NCBI RefSeq assembly: GCF_006874465.1
Contig: NZ_VIRL01000010.1
Span: 62,001-126,000, forward strand
From: Microbispora bryophytorum
Lineage (GTDB): Bacteria > Actinomycetota > Actinomycetes > Streptosporangiales > Streptosporangiaceae
Length of the DNA: 64,000 nt
Direction: 5' to 3'
In this document: positions 18,099 through 27,615 of the stretch, piece after piece
How positions within the stretch are numbered: position 1 is the first letter of the stretch
Layout: the number at the start of each line of letters is the position of its first letter
The notes under the pieces: model-generated
Told to the model about the DNA's origin: nothing
Seen by the model: only the letters and a program-made list of their open reading frames with translations
The model's database searches: none
Program-made: the position numbers and the translations under genes

Positions 18099-18941
18099 GT
18101 GGATCCTCATCTGCTGCGCACGTTCGTGACCGTGGTCGCCGAGGGGTCGTTCTCGGCCGCCGCGGATCGGCTCGGCTACACCCAGCCGGCGGTGTCCCAG
18201 CAGATCGCCGCACTGGAGGCCGATCTCGGGGTGCCGCTGCTCACCCGCCGCCCCGTACGGCCGACCCGGGCGGGCGAGCGCCTGCTGGAGCACGCGGGGC
18301 CGCTGCTGCTGCGGCTGCGGGCCGCGCGGGCGGACGTGGCACGGTTGTCCGCGCAACCGCGGACCCTCACCGTCGCCGCGGGCCCGCTCACCCTCACGGC
18401 CGGTACGGCGGCGGCGCTGGCCGGGGTGACGACGTTGCGCATCGCCTGTGCGGCGGCGGCCGTGGCGCTGGTGGCCTCGGGCGAGGCCGACCTCGCGCTG
18501 GCCGACGGCCCGGCCGCGCCCTCCGACCCGCTGAACCTCCCCGACACCGGACCGCTCACCACCGTCGGCGTGCGGGAGGAGGAACTGGTGGTCGTGCTGC
18601 CGGAGGGGCATCCGCTGGCGGGCCGGACCGGACTGCGTCTGGACGACCTGGCCGACGCCCTGTGGGTGGACGCGCCGGAGGTGATGCCGCTCGACCGCCT
18701 GCGCGCGGCGGCACGGCTCGACGGGCTGCGGCCCGGCATCCGTTACGAGGGCCACGACCCGGCCGTCGCGGCGCGCCTGGCCGCGGCCGGGCACGGCCTG
18801 ACCCTGCTGCCCGCGTCCGCCGCGCCGTGCGGGGTGCGGGTGCCGCTGGTCGCGCCGAGAATCGTCCACCGGGTCGAACTGGTGCACGCGGCCCTCCCGC
18901 CGGGCCCCGCCGCCGAGGTCGTCCGCGCGCTCACGTCCTGA
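18099..18941 (+). CDS. LysR-family transcriptional regulator
   Basis: 280 aa from GTG 18099 (VDPHLLRTFVTVVAEGSFSAA is the usual LysR N-terminus; the open frame extends 13 codons upstream without homology). The winged HTH includes DRLGYTQPAVSQQIAALEADLGVPLL. The substrate-binding half is present (EEELVVVLPEGHPLAGR; GLTLLPASAA). Divergent from the glutamine amidotransferase with a 66-bp spacer containing an AT-rich stretch, which is the typical LysR-target arrangement. Confidence 0.88.
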   Translation: MDPHLLRTFVTVVAEGSFSAAADRLGYTQPAVSQQIAALEADLGVPLLTRRPVRPTRAGERLLEHAGPLLLRLRAARADVARLSAQPRTLTVAAGPLTLTAGTAAALAGVTTLRIACAAAAVALVASGEADLALADGPAAPSDPLNLPDTGPLTTVGVREEELVVVLPEGHPLAGRTGLRLDDLADALWVDAPEVMPLDRLRAAARLDGLRPGIRYEGHDPAVAARLAAAGHGLTLLPASAAPCGVRVPLVAPRIVHRVELVHAALPPGPAAEVVRALTS

Positions 18942-18985
18942 GCCTTCCCTGAAGGGGAGCAGCGGTACTTCGCGCGGTGACGGAA

Positions 18986-19456
18986 TCAGCCGGACAGGTC
19001 GCCCACCGCGTCGGCGTAGTAGACCGACCCGCCGAGGTGGAAGGCGACCTGGCGGAGCGTCCAGCCATCCCCCGGCGAATGGTCGAGCTGCTCCGGAGTC
19101 AGCGCCTCCAGGCGGGCCGTCCAGATCCGGGCGAGCCGGGTGAGCCTGCTGCGGGCCTCGTCGTGGTCCTGCTCGGTGAAGGGGGCGAGGTCGGCCGCGG
19201 TCGTGATCATGGATGCGTGCCAGTGGTCGGGCAGGGGCGCGCGGCCGGCCAGCCGGTCCTCGATCTCCGCCAGGTGGTCCACGAGGTGATCGGCCACCCG
19301 GCGGATCGCCTTGTGCGGGGTGTAGATCCGGTCCTCCGACGGCACCGGACGGCCGTCCCAGGCGGTCCAGGTCGCCGCCAGGCGGAGCACATGGTCGATC
19401 ATCTCGGTCACGACCCGCGCGGGCTCTCGGTCGTCGGTCAGCGGGGCGTCGGTCAT
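18986..19456 (-). CDS. DinB-superfamily protein
   Basis: 156-aa helical-bundle protein of the DinB/mycothiol-dependent type. Conserved features: ATG-proximal VVTEMIDHVLRLAATW, HKAIRRVADHLVDHLAEIEDR, and near the C-terminus WTLRQVAFHLGGSVYYADAVGDL, where H residues could form the metal triad. In actinobacteria this superfamily includes mycothiol S-transferases and maleylpyruvate isomerases, but nothing here specifies the reaction. Faces the LysR gene tail to tail. Confidence 0.7.
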   Translation of the reverse strand: MTDAPLTDDREPARVVTEMIDHVLRLAATWTAWDGRPVPSEDRIYTPHKAIRRVADHLVDHLAEIEDRLAGRAPLPDHWHASMITTAADLAPFTEQDHDEARSRLTRLARIWTARLEALTPEQLDHSPGDGWTLRQVAFHLGGSVYYADAVGDLSG

Positions 19457-19793
19457 GTGCGGCCTCCAGGGTGCGAGGGGATGTGCCCGTGCAGGCTAGG
19501 GCCGTGTCGTTTCGACGCCCGCCGAAAGATCCCGCCCGGGCGTTTTCCGGAAACAGGCGACCGTGCCATCCGAGGCGATCGCCCAACTCCCGGCCAACCG
19601 TGATCACGACCGGGAAAGGTCTGGATCGACGGACAGGTGAAATCGGATATCGGCTCATGAGGATGCCGCATGGTGGAGAGAGTGAAAGGGGATGAATCCA
19701 GGTAGAGGCCTTGCATTCGTGAGCGGGTGACGGCTTGCCCGCAAAGGGGATGTCACGACGACGGAGACCCCGCAGTCTCCTCCGGCCTCGCAC
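19457..19793. other. Gene-free stretch with aborted start of the LuxR-type gene
   Basis: No supported gene between the DinB gene and the long regulator frame. In the frame of the downstream regulator, an ATG at 19692 preceded by AAAGGGG opens only 12 codons before TGA at 19728. This could be the original start of that gene now separated from it by a stop and missing DNA. I find no P-loop-coding sequence in any frame here. Confidence 0.4.
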
Positions 19794-22373
19794 TTGACAC
19801 GGCCGACGCTCGGGAACACCAGCCGTGTGCTCCCCCCGACCTCTCACATCAACCTCTGCGGTCAAGCCGACCAACGACTGCTGCTGGTAGAACAACTGCA
19901 GGGACAGCTGGAACACCGGGTGGCCCAGAAACCGACACTCCTCGCGCTGGACGACCTGCACTGGGCCGATCCGATCACTCTGCTGGCGCTGCGGTCGATG
20001 ACCAGAGACCTCGCCTCCTACCCACTGGTCTGGATGCTGACCCGCACGACCGGCAGCGCCGACTGCCCCCGCCTCAACCGCCTGTACGACCTGCTGGAGC
20101 ATGACGGCGCCATCCGGATCACGCTGGGAGCCCTGGACCAGCAAGCCGTGACGGACGTCATCACCGACATCCTCGGAGCCACGCCCGAGCCGGACGTGCT
20201 GGCCCTGGCCGGCATAGTCGACGGCAACCCCTTCCTGCTCGTCGATCTCCTCGAGAAGTTCAAAAGCGAGGGCGTCTTCCACATCACCGAAGGTCACGCG
20301 CGGATGGCGGCGTCCCCGCCGCGTACTCACGCGATCATGCAGGAACGCCTGGAAGGGCTGTCCGCACGAACGAGGTATCTGCTTCAGTGCGCCGGGATCT
20401 TAGGCCGTTCGTTCTCAGTGAAGGACCTGGCCGAAATGCTCGGCGAACCGACCAACACTCTGCTGCCGATGCTGGATGAGGCGATGTCGGCGGGCATCAT
20501 CGAACCCGCCGGAGGCGAACTCGCGTTCCGGCACGACCTGCTGTGGCAGGCGGTGGTCAAAACCATCCCCGACTCCGTGCGCCGGGCCATGCACCACGAC
20601 GCGGGAAAGATGCTGCTCAAACGTGGCGGGTCGGCTGTTCCCGCCGCCGCACATCTCATCCACAGCGCCGGTCGCGGTGATACGCCCGCGCTGCTCGGGC
20701 TCGACCGAGCGGCGCGCGAGGTGCTGCGGTCCTCACCGCAGACCGTCGTCGACCTCGCCCTACGGGCGCTTGAACTCAGCGACTCCGCCGACCCCGACTG
20801 GTTCGGTCGCGCCGCCACAGCCGTCGACGCCCTGACGGTCATCGGACGGCTGCCCGAGGCGGCCGATCTCGCCCGTTCCGCACTCGGCAGGGCCCCGCCC
20901 CGCCACGCCCCCCGCCTGCGATGCGCGCTGGCGCACATCCTGCTGTTGAGCGGCCGACCAGCCGATGCGATATCCGAGACCGAAAACCTGCTCACCCAGA
21001 AAGACATCCCCGATGACCTTCGCGGCATCGCCGAATGGACGATGTTCTGGGCGCTTACCTGTCTGAACGACTTCCGGAAAGGACGGCGGCAGGCGGAAGC
21101 CGTTCTGGCCGATCGCGAGCGGCACGCCGATGCCGCGGTCGTCGGAGCACTCCTGCTGCTCGCTCAGTTCGCCATGGTCGATGGGCGGATCGCCGACTCG
21201 TTCACGCACCTTTGCGAAGCCCTGCGCATCACCGACCGCGGCGCCGTCGAAGCCATCCAGCGCCCGTATACGCGCCTGATACTGAGCCTCTACTACAGGG
21301 CCATGCGCGAGTTCGACGCGGCCGACATCGCCATCCAGGCCGCCGAGGAGGAGATCAACGACCTCGGGCTGACCGTGCTCGCCGCACAACCCGCGCTGTT
21401 CCGCTCCGTTCTGCATCTGGGCACCGGCCGACTCGACGACGCCGCCGCCGAGGCCCAGGCCGGGAGCATGACCGCCGAAGAACTCGGCACCCACGGGTTC
21501 ATCCGCGTCGGGCTGTCCATACTCGCTGTCATCGCCCTGCGGCAGGGCGACATCGACGCCGCGGTCCGGCACATCGAACGCTTCCAGTCCATCCAGGCCG
21601 CGCCCGAGATGTTGTACGGATCCGTGTGGGAGAAGTGGGTGATGGCGGCGGTGGCCGAAGCCCAGGGTGATCCCGGGCGCGCGGTCGACATACTCGACGC
21701 CATCTACACCGACGAGGAGAAGCGGCGCTGGGCACTCCTCACGACGCCTCTCACGGCCGCCTGGATGACCCGGCTGGCCCTGGCCGCGGCGAACCGTCCA
21801 TATGCGCGGGCCATCCTTGACACGGCCGAGTACCTGGCCCGGAACAACCCGGACTTCCCCGTCTTCGCCGTCACGTTCGCCCACGCCCGCGGCCTTTTCC
21901 ACCAGGACCCCGGTGCGCTGGCCGCCGCCGCTGATCAACCCGAACCGTGGGCACGCGCCCTGGTCGCCGAAGACCTCGGCGTCCTGCTGGCCACCACGTC
22001 CGGCACCGATGCCACCGCGAAGGCCGTCGACAGCCTGGATGAGGCGCTCGACGGCTATGAGCGCATCGGTGCGCTCTGGGACGTGGCCCGGGTGCGAGCC
22101 CGGCTGCGGGCGCTTGGTGTGCGGCGCCGCCACTGGGGCCAATCCCAGCGGCCGGCCTTCGGCTGGGAGAGCCTCACCGACACGGAACGCGCCGTCGCCA
22201 GCCTGATCATCAGGGGGATGACCAACCGCCAGATCGCCCAGCGGATGTTCCTGTCGCCCCACACGGTGTCCACCCACCTTCGCCGGATGTTCGGCAAACT
22301 CAACATCGCGTCCCGTACCGAGCTGGCCCGAATCGTCGCCGAAATGTGCCCCGAGCTCATCAAGGATGGTTAA
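19794..22373 (+). CDS. LuxR-family large ATPase regulator (LAL type), N-terminus lacking
   Basis: 859 codons from a TTG at 19794. The ATPase core starts just before Walker B: DQRLLLVEQLQGQLE then LLALDDLHWADP (~50-60). There is no Walker A (G-x-GKS/T) upstream, although intact LAL regulators have one ~100 residues earlier. The middle is a long TPR-like helical region. The C-terminus carries an intact LuxR HTH: SLTDTERAVASLIIRGMTNRQIA then SPHTVSTHLRRMFGKL. Either a 5'-truncated pseudogene with a long intact frame or a regulator that no longer hydrolyses ATP. The TTG start is uncertain. Confidence 0.7.
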   Translation: MTRPTLGNTSRVLPPTSHINLCGQADQRLLLVEQLQGQLEHRVAQKPTLLALDDLHWADPITLLALRSMTRDLASYPLVWMLTRTTGSADCPRLNRLYDLLEHDGAIRITLGALDQQAVTDVITDILGATPEPDVLALAGIVDGNPFLLVDLLEKFKSEGVFHITEGHARMAASPPRTHAIMQERLEGLSARTRYLLQCAGILGRSFSVKDLAEMLGEPTNTLLPMLDEAMSAGIIEPAGGELAFRHDLLWQAVVKTIPDSVRRAMHHDAGKMLLKRGGSAVPAAAHLIHSAGRGDTPALLGLDRAAREVLRSSPQTVVDLALRALELSDSADPDWFGRAATAVDALTVIGRLPEAADLARSALGRAPPRHAPRLRCALAHILLLSGRPADAISETENLLTQKDIPDDLRGIAEWTMFWALTCLNDFRKGRRQAEAVLADRERHADAAVVGALLLLAQFAMVDGRIADSFTHLCEALRITDRGAVEAIQRPYTRLILSLYYRAMREFDAADIAIQAAEEEINDLGLTVLAAQPALFRSVLHLGTGRLDDAAAEAQAGSMTAEELGTHGFIRVGLSILAVIALRQGDIDAAVRHIERFQSIQAAPEMLYGSVWEKWVMAAVAEAQGDPGRAVDILDAIYTDEEKRRWALLTTPLTAAWMTRLALAAANRPYARAILDTAEYLARNNPDFPVFAVTFAHARGLFHQDPGALAAAADQPEPWARALVAEDLGVLLATTSGTDATAKAVDSLDEALDGYERIGALWDVARVRARLRALGVRRRHWGQSQRPAFGWESLTDTERAVASLIIRGMTNRQIAQRMFLSPHTVSTHLRRMFGKLNIASRTELARIVAEMCPELIKDG

Positions 22374-22644
22374 GCGGGTCTTCACGGTGGAGCGGGGTTG
22401 CGCTCTCGCTTGATCGCTGAGCGTGATCGCCGTTCTGTTGCTGTTCGTTGTGGGCGCCGAGTCGTGCGGGTGGAGGCGTCGCGGGAGCGATTCTCCCAGT
22501 GACCCTTAATCAGCCTCGAACTGAAGAAGAGCCGCAAATGCCGTAGACCATCCTTCCTCGCGAGGTGGTCCCGTACCGGATTAGCGCGATCGCGGACGGG
22601 ATAAGAGTGAGGCAGGTCACACACCCGGCGCGGGGGGAGAACAC

Positions 22645-23688
22645 ATGCGGTCCACGTCGTCAGCGGTGAGCCGGGCGGCCGCCGGCGTGTACGCGGCCCT
22701 CGCCGCCCAGGTCGTCTCGGTGGCCGCGCTCGCCGTGTTCGAGGAGACCCGGGGCACGCGGCTGGCCACGCAGATCGCGGCCTTCGGCGGCGATCCCGCC
22801 TCCCCGGCCGCCCGCACCGTCAGCGGCGCGGCGACGACGTTCGCCGTGCTGGTCCTGGTGGTGATCGGCGCCACCGTGGCGTGCGCCGCCGCCTACCTGT
22901 CCTGGCTGCGGCGGGTGCGCCCGGCCACGCCGCCCGTCGCGCTCGCGGCGGCGTGCCTCGTGCCCGGAGTCAACCTCGTGGTCCCGCCGTTCCTCGCCGA
23001 CCTGGCCTGGCGTGAGGGTCCGGCGGGCCGCACCCGGCGAAGCGGCGGCCCTGTGCACAACGGCGGGCCTGTGCGAAGCGACCGGCTTGTGCGAAGCGAC
23101 CGGCTTGTGCACAACGGCGGGCCTGTGCGAAGCGGCGGGCCTGTGCGAAGCGGCGGCGTCGCGCGGGACGAGCCGTATTGCGGCAGGGACCGGACGCGGT
23201 GGCTGGTCGTCCTCGCCTGCTGGTGGGTGAGCTGGCTGGCCGCGCTCGGGCTGGTGTTCGCCGGCCCGGCCCGGGACGGGCTGACCGGCCTCGGTACGGC
23301 GCAGGCCGCCGCGGTCGCCGTCGCGGCGCTCCTGTGCGCCTCGGCCGTCCGCGAGGTCACCGCCCGGCACACCGGCGCCGGACGCAAGCCGGCGGCGCGG
23401 CCCGCCGTCCGGCCGCAAGTCCGCCTCGGCAACGGCGAACGGCCGTCCGGCATGCCGACAACACCCACGGCACCCACCGCACCCACCGCACCCACCGCAC
23501 CCACACCGGCAGCACCGGCGGGAAGCCGGGCGGGCGCCGCCCTCGCGGACGGCGGCGGGGAGGATCACCGGCCGGGCGGCGGCCCGGAGCTGCCGGAACT
23601 GGCGTGCCAGAGCCGCCGCTGGGGCGCGGACGGGTTGCCGAGGAACCGCCCCTCGCGGACGGCCGGCGGGGCGCCGTTGTCGGAGTAG
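22645..23688 (+). CDS. DUF4328-like membrane protein with tandem repeats
   Basis: 347 aa. Hydrophobic segments at ~8-32, ~60-85 and ~90-115 followed by a repeat block, then two more at ~190-215 and ~220-240. The segment AYLSWLRRVRP with LVPGVNLVVPPFLADLAWREG resembles DUF4328. Residues ~130-175 consist of GGPVHNGG/GGPVRSGG units (18-bp DNA repeats at 23040-23158), and ~275-290 is a PTA repeat (9-bp units at 23462-23508). The last 124 bp overlap the 3' end of dnaE2 on the other strand, so the annotated C-terminus may be run-on after a frameshift. Function unknown. Confidence 0.6.
   Translation: MRSTSSAVSRAAAGVYAALAAQVVSVAALAVFEETRGTRLATQIAAFGGDPASPAARTVSGAATTFAVLVLVVIGATVACAAAYLSWLRRVRPATPPVALAAACLVPGVNLVVPPFLADLAWREGPAGRTRRSGGPVHNGGPVRSDRLVRSDRLVHNGGPVRSGGPVRSGGVARDEPYCGRDRTRWLVVLACWWVSWLAALGLVFAGPARDGLTGLGTAQAAAVAVAALLCASAVREVTARHTGAGRKPAARPAVRPQVRLGNGERPSGMPTTPTAPTAPTAPTAPTPAAPAGSRAGAALADGGGEDHRPGGGPELPELACQSRRWGADGLPRNRPSRTAGGAPLSE
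23040..23158. repeat. 18-bp tandem repeats within the DUF4328-like gene
   Basis: Reiterated units of the form GCGAAGCG(A/G)C(C/G)GGC(T/C)TGT and CACAACGGCGGGCCTGT fill ~120 bp. All unit lengths are multiples of three, so copy-number change keeps the frame. Confidence 0.75.
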
Positions 23689-26600
23689 GGCGACACCCGG
23701 AAGCCGTTGCCGTACTCGATGGGCCGTCCGCCCACCCCGGCGCCGGACGCGGGCACCTCGCTGATCACGGCGCGCACGGCGTCGAGCCCCTGGGTCCGCC
23801 ACACGCGGTCGAGGTCGGCGAGGTTCCAGCAGTGGACGGCGCGCAGCGAGACCGCCCTGCCCCCGGTGCGCCGCACCACTCCCCTGGCGGCGAGCAGCCA
23901 CGACCCGAACACGGTCGCGGCCGTGTGCGCCTGCACCGACTCGAAGAACGTCAGGTCGATCGGGCCGGTGGAGTCGTCCAGGGTGGTGAAGATGACCCGC
24001 TGCCCCGATCGCACGGCAGGCGTCTGGGTGGCGACCTTCACCCCCGCGACCAGGATCTCCGCACCGTTGCGCTGCCCGAGCAGATCCCCGGCCCGCGTCA
24101 CGCCGAGCGCGTCGAGCAGGTCGCGGTAGAAGTCCATGACGTGGTGGCTCACGTCCATGCCGAGGATCTCCAGCTCGGCCTCGACGGCCTCGGCCTCGCT
24201 CATCTCCGGCAGTTCTCCAGGCATGACATGTTCGGTGAATCCCATCGGAAGCTGCCCCGCCGCGCCCACCGGAGAGCCGCGGTCGAGCGCGCCGACCTGG
24301 GCGATCAGGTCGCGCCTGGTCAGCCGTCCCGGCCGCCAGCGCGGCTCCCCCGGCCGCAGGCCGTGCAACGCGTCGAACCCGCCGACCTCCACGATCCGCT
24401 CGGCGATCGGCCGTGAGGGCCGGGCCCGCTCCCAGAAGTCCGCCAGCGAGGTATAGGGCCGGCCCGCGACCATTCGGTCCACCTCGGCATCGCTCACCCC
24501 CCGGACGGCCGAGAACGGCACCCGCAGGCCGTGTCCGCGGCCGAACTCCCCGGGACCGTCCTGCGCCGGATCCGTACGCTCGACCAGCCAGGTCTTCCCC
24601 GAGCGGTTGACGTCGAGGGGCAGGACGTCCACCCCGCACCGGCGGGCCTCGTCGAGGATGACCCGGCTCGGGTACATGCCGGGGTCGTGGGTGAGCACAC
24701 CCGCGAGGAACGCGGCCGTGTGGTGCCGCTTCAGCCAGGCCGACTGGTAGGTGGGCAGCGCGAACGCCGCCGCGTGCGCCTTGCAGAACCCGAACCCGCC
24801 GAACGCGTCGAGCACCTTCCACGCCTGCTCGACGACGTCGGGGGCGTAGCCGTTCTCTCTGGCGAGCGGCACGAACCAGGCGCGTACGGCCGCGCGGCCC
24901 TCCGGCGTCCCGAGGGCGCGGCGGGCCCGGTCGGCCTCCGACAGCCCCGACCCGGTCATGATGTCGATGACCTTCATGACCTGCTCGTGGAAGACGACCA
25001 CCCCGTTGGTCTCCCTGAGCGCGTCGCGCAGCGACTCGTGCGGGTAGCGCGCCTCGCGGAAGCCGTGCCTGGTCTCCAGGTAGGGCGTGACCATGTCGGA
25101 GTTGACCGGTCCCGGGCGGAACAGCGAGATGTCCACGATCAGGTCGTGCATCGTGCGCGGCTCCAGCTTCGCGACCAGCTCGCGCTGCCCCGGCGACTCG
25201 ATCTGGAAGCAGCCGATCGTGCGGCTGAGGCGGATCATGTCGTAGGTCTCGGTGTCGTCGCGCGGGACGGCGTCCAGGTCGATCTTCCGGTTCTCGACCC
25301 GTTCGACCTCCTGGAGGGCGTACGCCAGGGCCGACTGCATGCGCACGCCGAGCACGTCGAGCTTGAGCAGGCCCGCCTCCTCGACGTCGTCCTTGTCGAA
25401 CTGCGACATCGGGAACTCCAGCAGGCTGCGCTCGACCGGCGTGCGGTCGCGCAGCGTGGAGTTGCCGATCAGCACGCCGCAGGGGTGCAGCGCGATGTGC
25501 CGGGGCAGCCCGTCGAGCCGCTCCGCCAGGCGGAACACGGTCTCCAGCGACCGGTCGTTGAGCCCGCTGTCGCGCAGCTCCGGCAGGTCGGACAGCGCGG
25601 CCCTGATCTGCCTGGCCCGCACCTGCGGGAACGCCTTGGCGATCACGTCGATCTCGTGCGGCGGCAGGCCCATGGCGGCGCCGACGTCCCTGATCGCGCT
25701 GCGGGCGCGGTAGGTCTCCATCATCGACACGCAGGCCACCCGGTCCTCGCCGTACCTGTCGAGGATCGCGCGGTAGCAGTCGAGGCGGCGGGCCGACTCC
25801 ACGTCGATGTCGATGTCGGGCAGGCCCTTGCGGCCCTCCGACAGGAAGCGCTCCATCAGCAGGCCGTGTTCGAGCGGATCCACCTCGCCGATGCCGATCA
25901 GATAGTTGACCAGGCTGCCCGCCCCCGAGCCGCGGATCGCGCACCGCACGCCCATCGCCCGGATCATGTCCGTGATGCCGGCGACGGACGTGAAGTAGCC
26001 CGACAGCCGCTTCTTCTCGATGACGTGGAGCTCGGCGGCGAGCCGGTCGCGGGCCTCGGCCGAACGCTCCAGCCCCCGCCGGGCCAGTCCCTCCTCGCAG
26101 CGGCGCCGCAGCAGGGGCACCGGGTCCTCGCCGACCTCCGGCAGGTGGAGCCGGGGCCGCTCGGGGTCGAGCAGGGGCACGACCTCGACGGGGTCGAGCA
26201 CGCACCGGTCGGCCACGCGGCGCGTCTCGGCCAGCAGCCGCGCGGCCCGGCCGGTGTCGCCGCCGCAGATCCGCGCGGCCACCCGGGCCATGTCGGCGCC
26301 GTCCTTGAGGTACGCGTGAGCCGTGGGGTCGTCGAGGTGCCGCCCGTCGAGGGGCACCAGCTTGCGCGCCGCGTCGAGCACGTTGCCGATCTGGTGGTCG
26401 GCGGCGTCCAGGTAGCGGACCGCGTTGGTCAGCACGACCGGCACGCCCATCGAGTCGGCCAGCCCGATCATGCGGGTGGCGGTGTTCGCGTCGCGGTAGC
26501 CGTACAGGTCGGACACCTCGACGACCAGGTCGGGGACCACCGCGCGCCAGGCGGCCAGCAGGGCGCGGGCCTGGTCGTCGCGCCGCTCGGCCACCGCGCG

Positions 26601-27185
26601 GCCGACGCCGGAGCGGGGCCCGAGCAGCACGGTCAGCCGCGGCTCCCCGTCCGGGCCGGTCGCGTGCTCGGCCACCATCCCCGGCGTGACGTACGGCGCG
26701 CCGCGCTCCCCCGCGTAATGGGCGGCCGTGACCAGGCGGCACAGCGCGGCCCAGCCGTTCGTGCGCGCGAGCACGACGACCCGCGCCGGCTCGGCCGCCG
26801 TCCCCCCGCCGTGCCCATGGCCGTGCCCATGGCCGTGCCCGTGCCCGGGTTTGGGTCCCGGTCCGGTGCGGCGGCCGGACGGCAGGCCGCCTCCGAACAG
26901 GTCGTCCGGCGTGGAAGAACCCGACGTGGAAGAACCCGGCGTGGAAGAACCCGGCGTGGAGGAGGCGCCGTCGAGGGCGAGATCGACCCCGACGACCGGG
27001 CGGACGCCCTGCTCGTGGCAGGCGATGACGTGCTTGACCGCGCCGTAGAGGCCGTCGCGGTCGGTAAGCGCCAGCGTGTCCATGCCGTGCTCGGCGGCCC
27101 GCCGGACGAGGGCGGCCGGGAACGCGGTGCCGTACCGCAGTGAGAAGGCGGACGCCACGTGCAGGTGGGCGAAGGCGTGCGTCAC
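23565..27185 (-). CDS. dnaE2: Error-prone DNA polymerase III alpha subunit
   Basis: 1206 aa, full family length. PHP domain at the N-terminus (FAHLHVASAFSLRYGTAFP, LALTDRDGLYGAVK), polymerase catalytic aspartates in GLPDIDIDVESARR near 457, then the thumb/fingers regions and a C-terminal OB segment. DnaE2 performs translesion synthesis in the actinobacterial mutasome. Residues ~73-132 are an insertion in the PHP domain made of SSTPG repeats and a Gly-His run (GHGHGHGHGHGHG), absent from typical DnaE2. Downstream of a DUF6504 gene that carries a LexA box. No imuA/imuB in this window. Confidence 0.95.
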   Translation of the reverse strand: MTHAFAHLHVASAFSLRYGTAFPAALVRRAAEHGMDTLALTDRDGLYGAVKHVIACHEQGVRPVVGVDLALDGASSTPGSSTPGSSTSGSSTPDDLFGGGLPSGRRTGPGPKPGHGHGHGHGHGHGGGTAAEPARVVVLARTNGWAALCRLVTAAHYAGERGAPYVTPGMVAEHATGPDGEPRLTVLLGPRSGVGRAVAERRDDQARALLAAWRAVVPDLVVEVSDLYGYRDANTATRMIGLADSMGVPVVLTNAVRYLDAADHQIGNVLDAARKLVPLDGRHLDDPTAHAYLKDGADMARVAARICGGDTGRAARLLAETRRVADRCVLDPVEVVPLLDPERPRLHLPEVGEDPVPLLRRRCEEGLARRGLERSAEARDRLAAELHVIEKKRLSGYFTSVAGITDMIRAMGVRCAIRGSGAGSLVNYLIGIGEVDPLEHGLLMERFLSEGRKGLPDIDIDVESARRLDCYRAILDRYGEDRVACVSMMETYRARSAIRDVGAAMGLPPHEIDVIAKAFPQVRARQIRAALSDLPELRDSGLNDRSLETVFRLAERLDGLPRHIALHPCGVLIGNSTLRDRTPVERSLLEFPMSQFDKDDVEEAGLLKLDVLGVRMQSALAYALQEVERVENRKIDLDAVPRDDTETYDMIRLSRTIGCFQIESPGQRELVAKLEPRTMHDLIVDISLFRPGPVNSDMVTPYLETRHGFREARYPHESLRDALRETNGVVVFHEQVMKVIDIMTGSGLSEADRARRALGTPEGRAAVRAWFVPLARENGYAPDVVEQAWKVLDAFGGFGFCKAHAAAFALPTYQSAWLKRHHTAAFLAGVLTHDPGMYPSRVILDEARRCGVDVLPLDVNRSGKTWLVERTDPAQDGPGEFGRGHGLRVPFSAVRGVSDAEVDRMVAGRPYTSLADFWERARPSRPIAERIVEVGGFDALHGLRPGEPRWRPGRLTRRDLIAQVGALDRGSPVGAAGQLPMGFTEHVMPGELPEMSEAEAVEAELEILGMDVSHHVMDFYRDLLDALGVTRAGDLLGQRNGAEILVAGVKVATQTPAVRSGQRVIFTTLDDSTGPIDLTFFESVQAHTAATVFGSWLLAARGVVRRTGGRAVSLRAVHCWNLADLDRVWRTQGLDAVRAVISEVPASGAGVGGRPIEYGNGFRVSPYSDNGAPPAVREGRFLGNPSAPQRRLWHASSGSSGPPPGR

Positions 27186-27273
27186 AGGCGCACCCCCGTC
27201 CGCCCCCCGGCCCGTCCGGCGTTCCGTCCTCCAGCGGCCCGTCCCCCGATCGTGGGGAGCTGGAGCGTTCCCA

Positions 27274-27540
27274 TCAGTCCCAGGCCCTCAGCAGGAGCCA
27301 GCCGCCGCTGGCGGTGTCGAAGCGCAGTTCATAGGTCCCGACCTCCTTGCCGGCCGCGGCCCCCACTCGCCAGAAGCGCCGCTCGCCGGGATCGGCGTCC
27401 GAGGTCTTCCACCATTCCCTGACGACCACCCAGTGGTCCTGGATCTCGCGGACGGTGTAGAGCCGGTCACGCCAGACGAACTGAGCAGGGCGCCCGTCCC
27501 GGACCCACACCTCGATCGGATCGCCGTAAAGTCTGCTCAA
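27274..27540 (-). CDS. DUF6504 family protein
   Basis: 88 aa from TTG 27540 (LSRLYGDPIEVWVRDGRP is where the family similarity begins); an in-frame GTG at 27570 would add ten residues. The upstream GGAGAAGGAG can serve the TTG. Conserved core: FVWRDRLYTVREIQDHWVVVREWW and a terminal WLLLRAWD. DUF6504 proteins are recurrent neighbours of dnaE2/imuB in actinobacteria; biochemical role unknown. It is 88 bp upstream of dnaE2 and downstream of a LexA box, so probably the first gene of a damage-inducible operon. Confidence 0.8.
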   Translation of the reverse strand: MSRLYGDPIEVWVRDGRPAQFVWRDRLYTVREIQDHWVVVREWWKTSDADPGERRFWRVGAAAGKEVGTYELRFDTASGGWLLLRAWD

Positions 27541-27615
27541 GACTCCTTCTCCCTGTGGCTTCGTGGCCACCCGGGGGAAGACGGGCGGATGATTCGGGCA
27601 GAATCGCCGCTACTT

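Noticed and set aside
22382-22624. 80-aa minus-strand ORF in the gap after the LAL regulator
   Set aside because: Very Arg/Ser-rich with no ribosome-binding site or family features; typical spurious frame.
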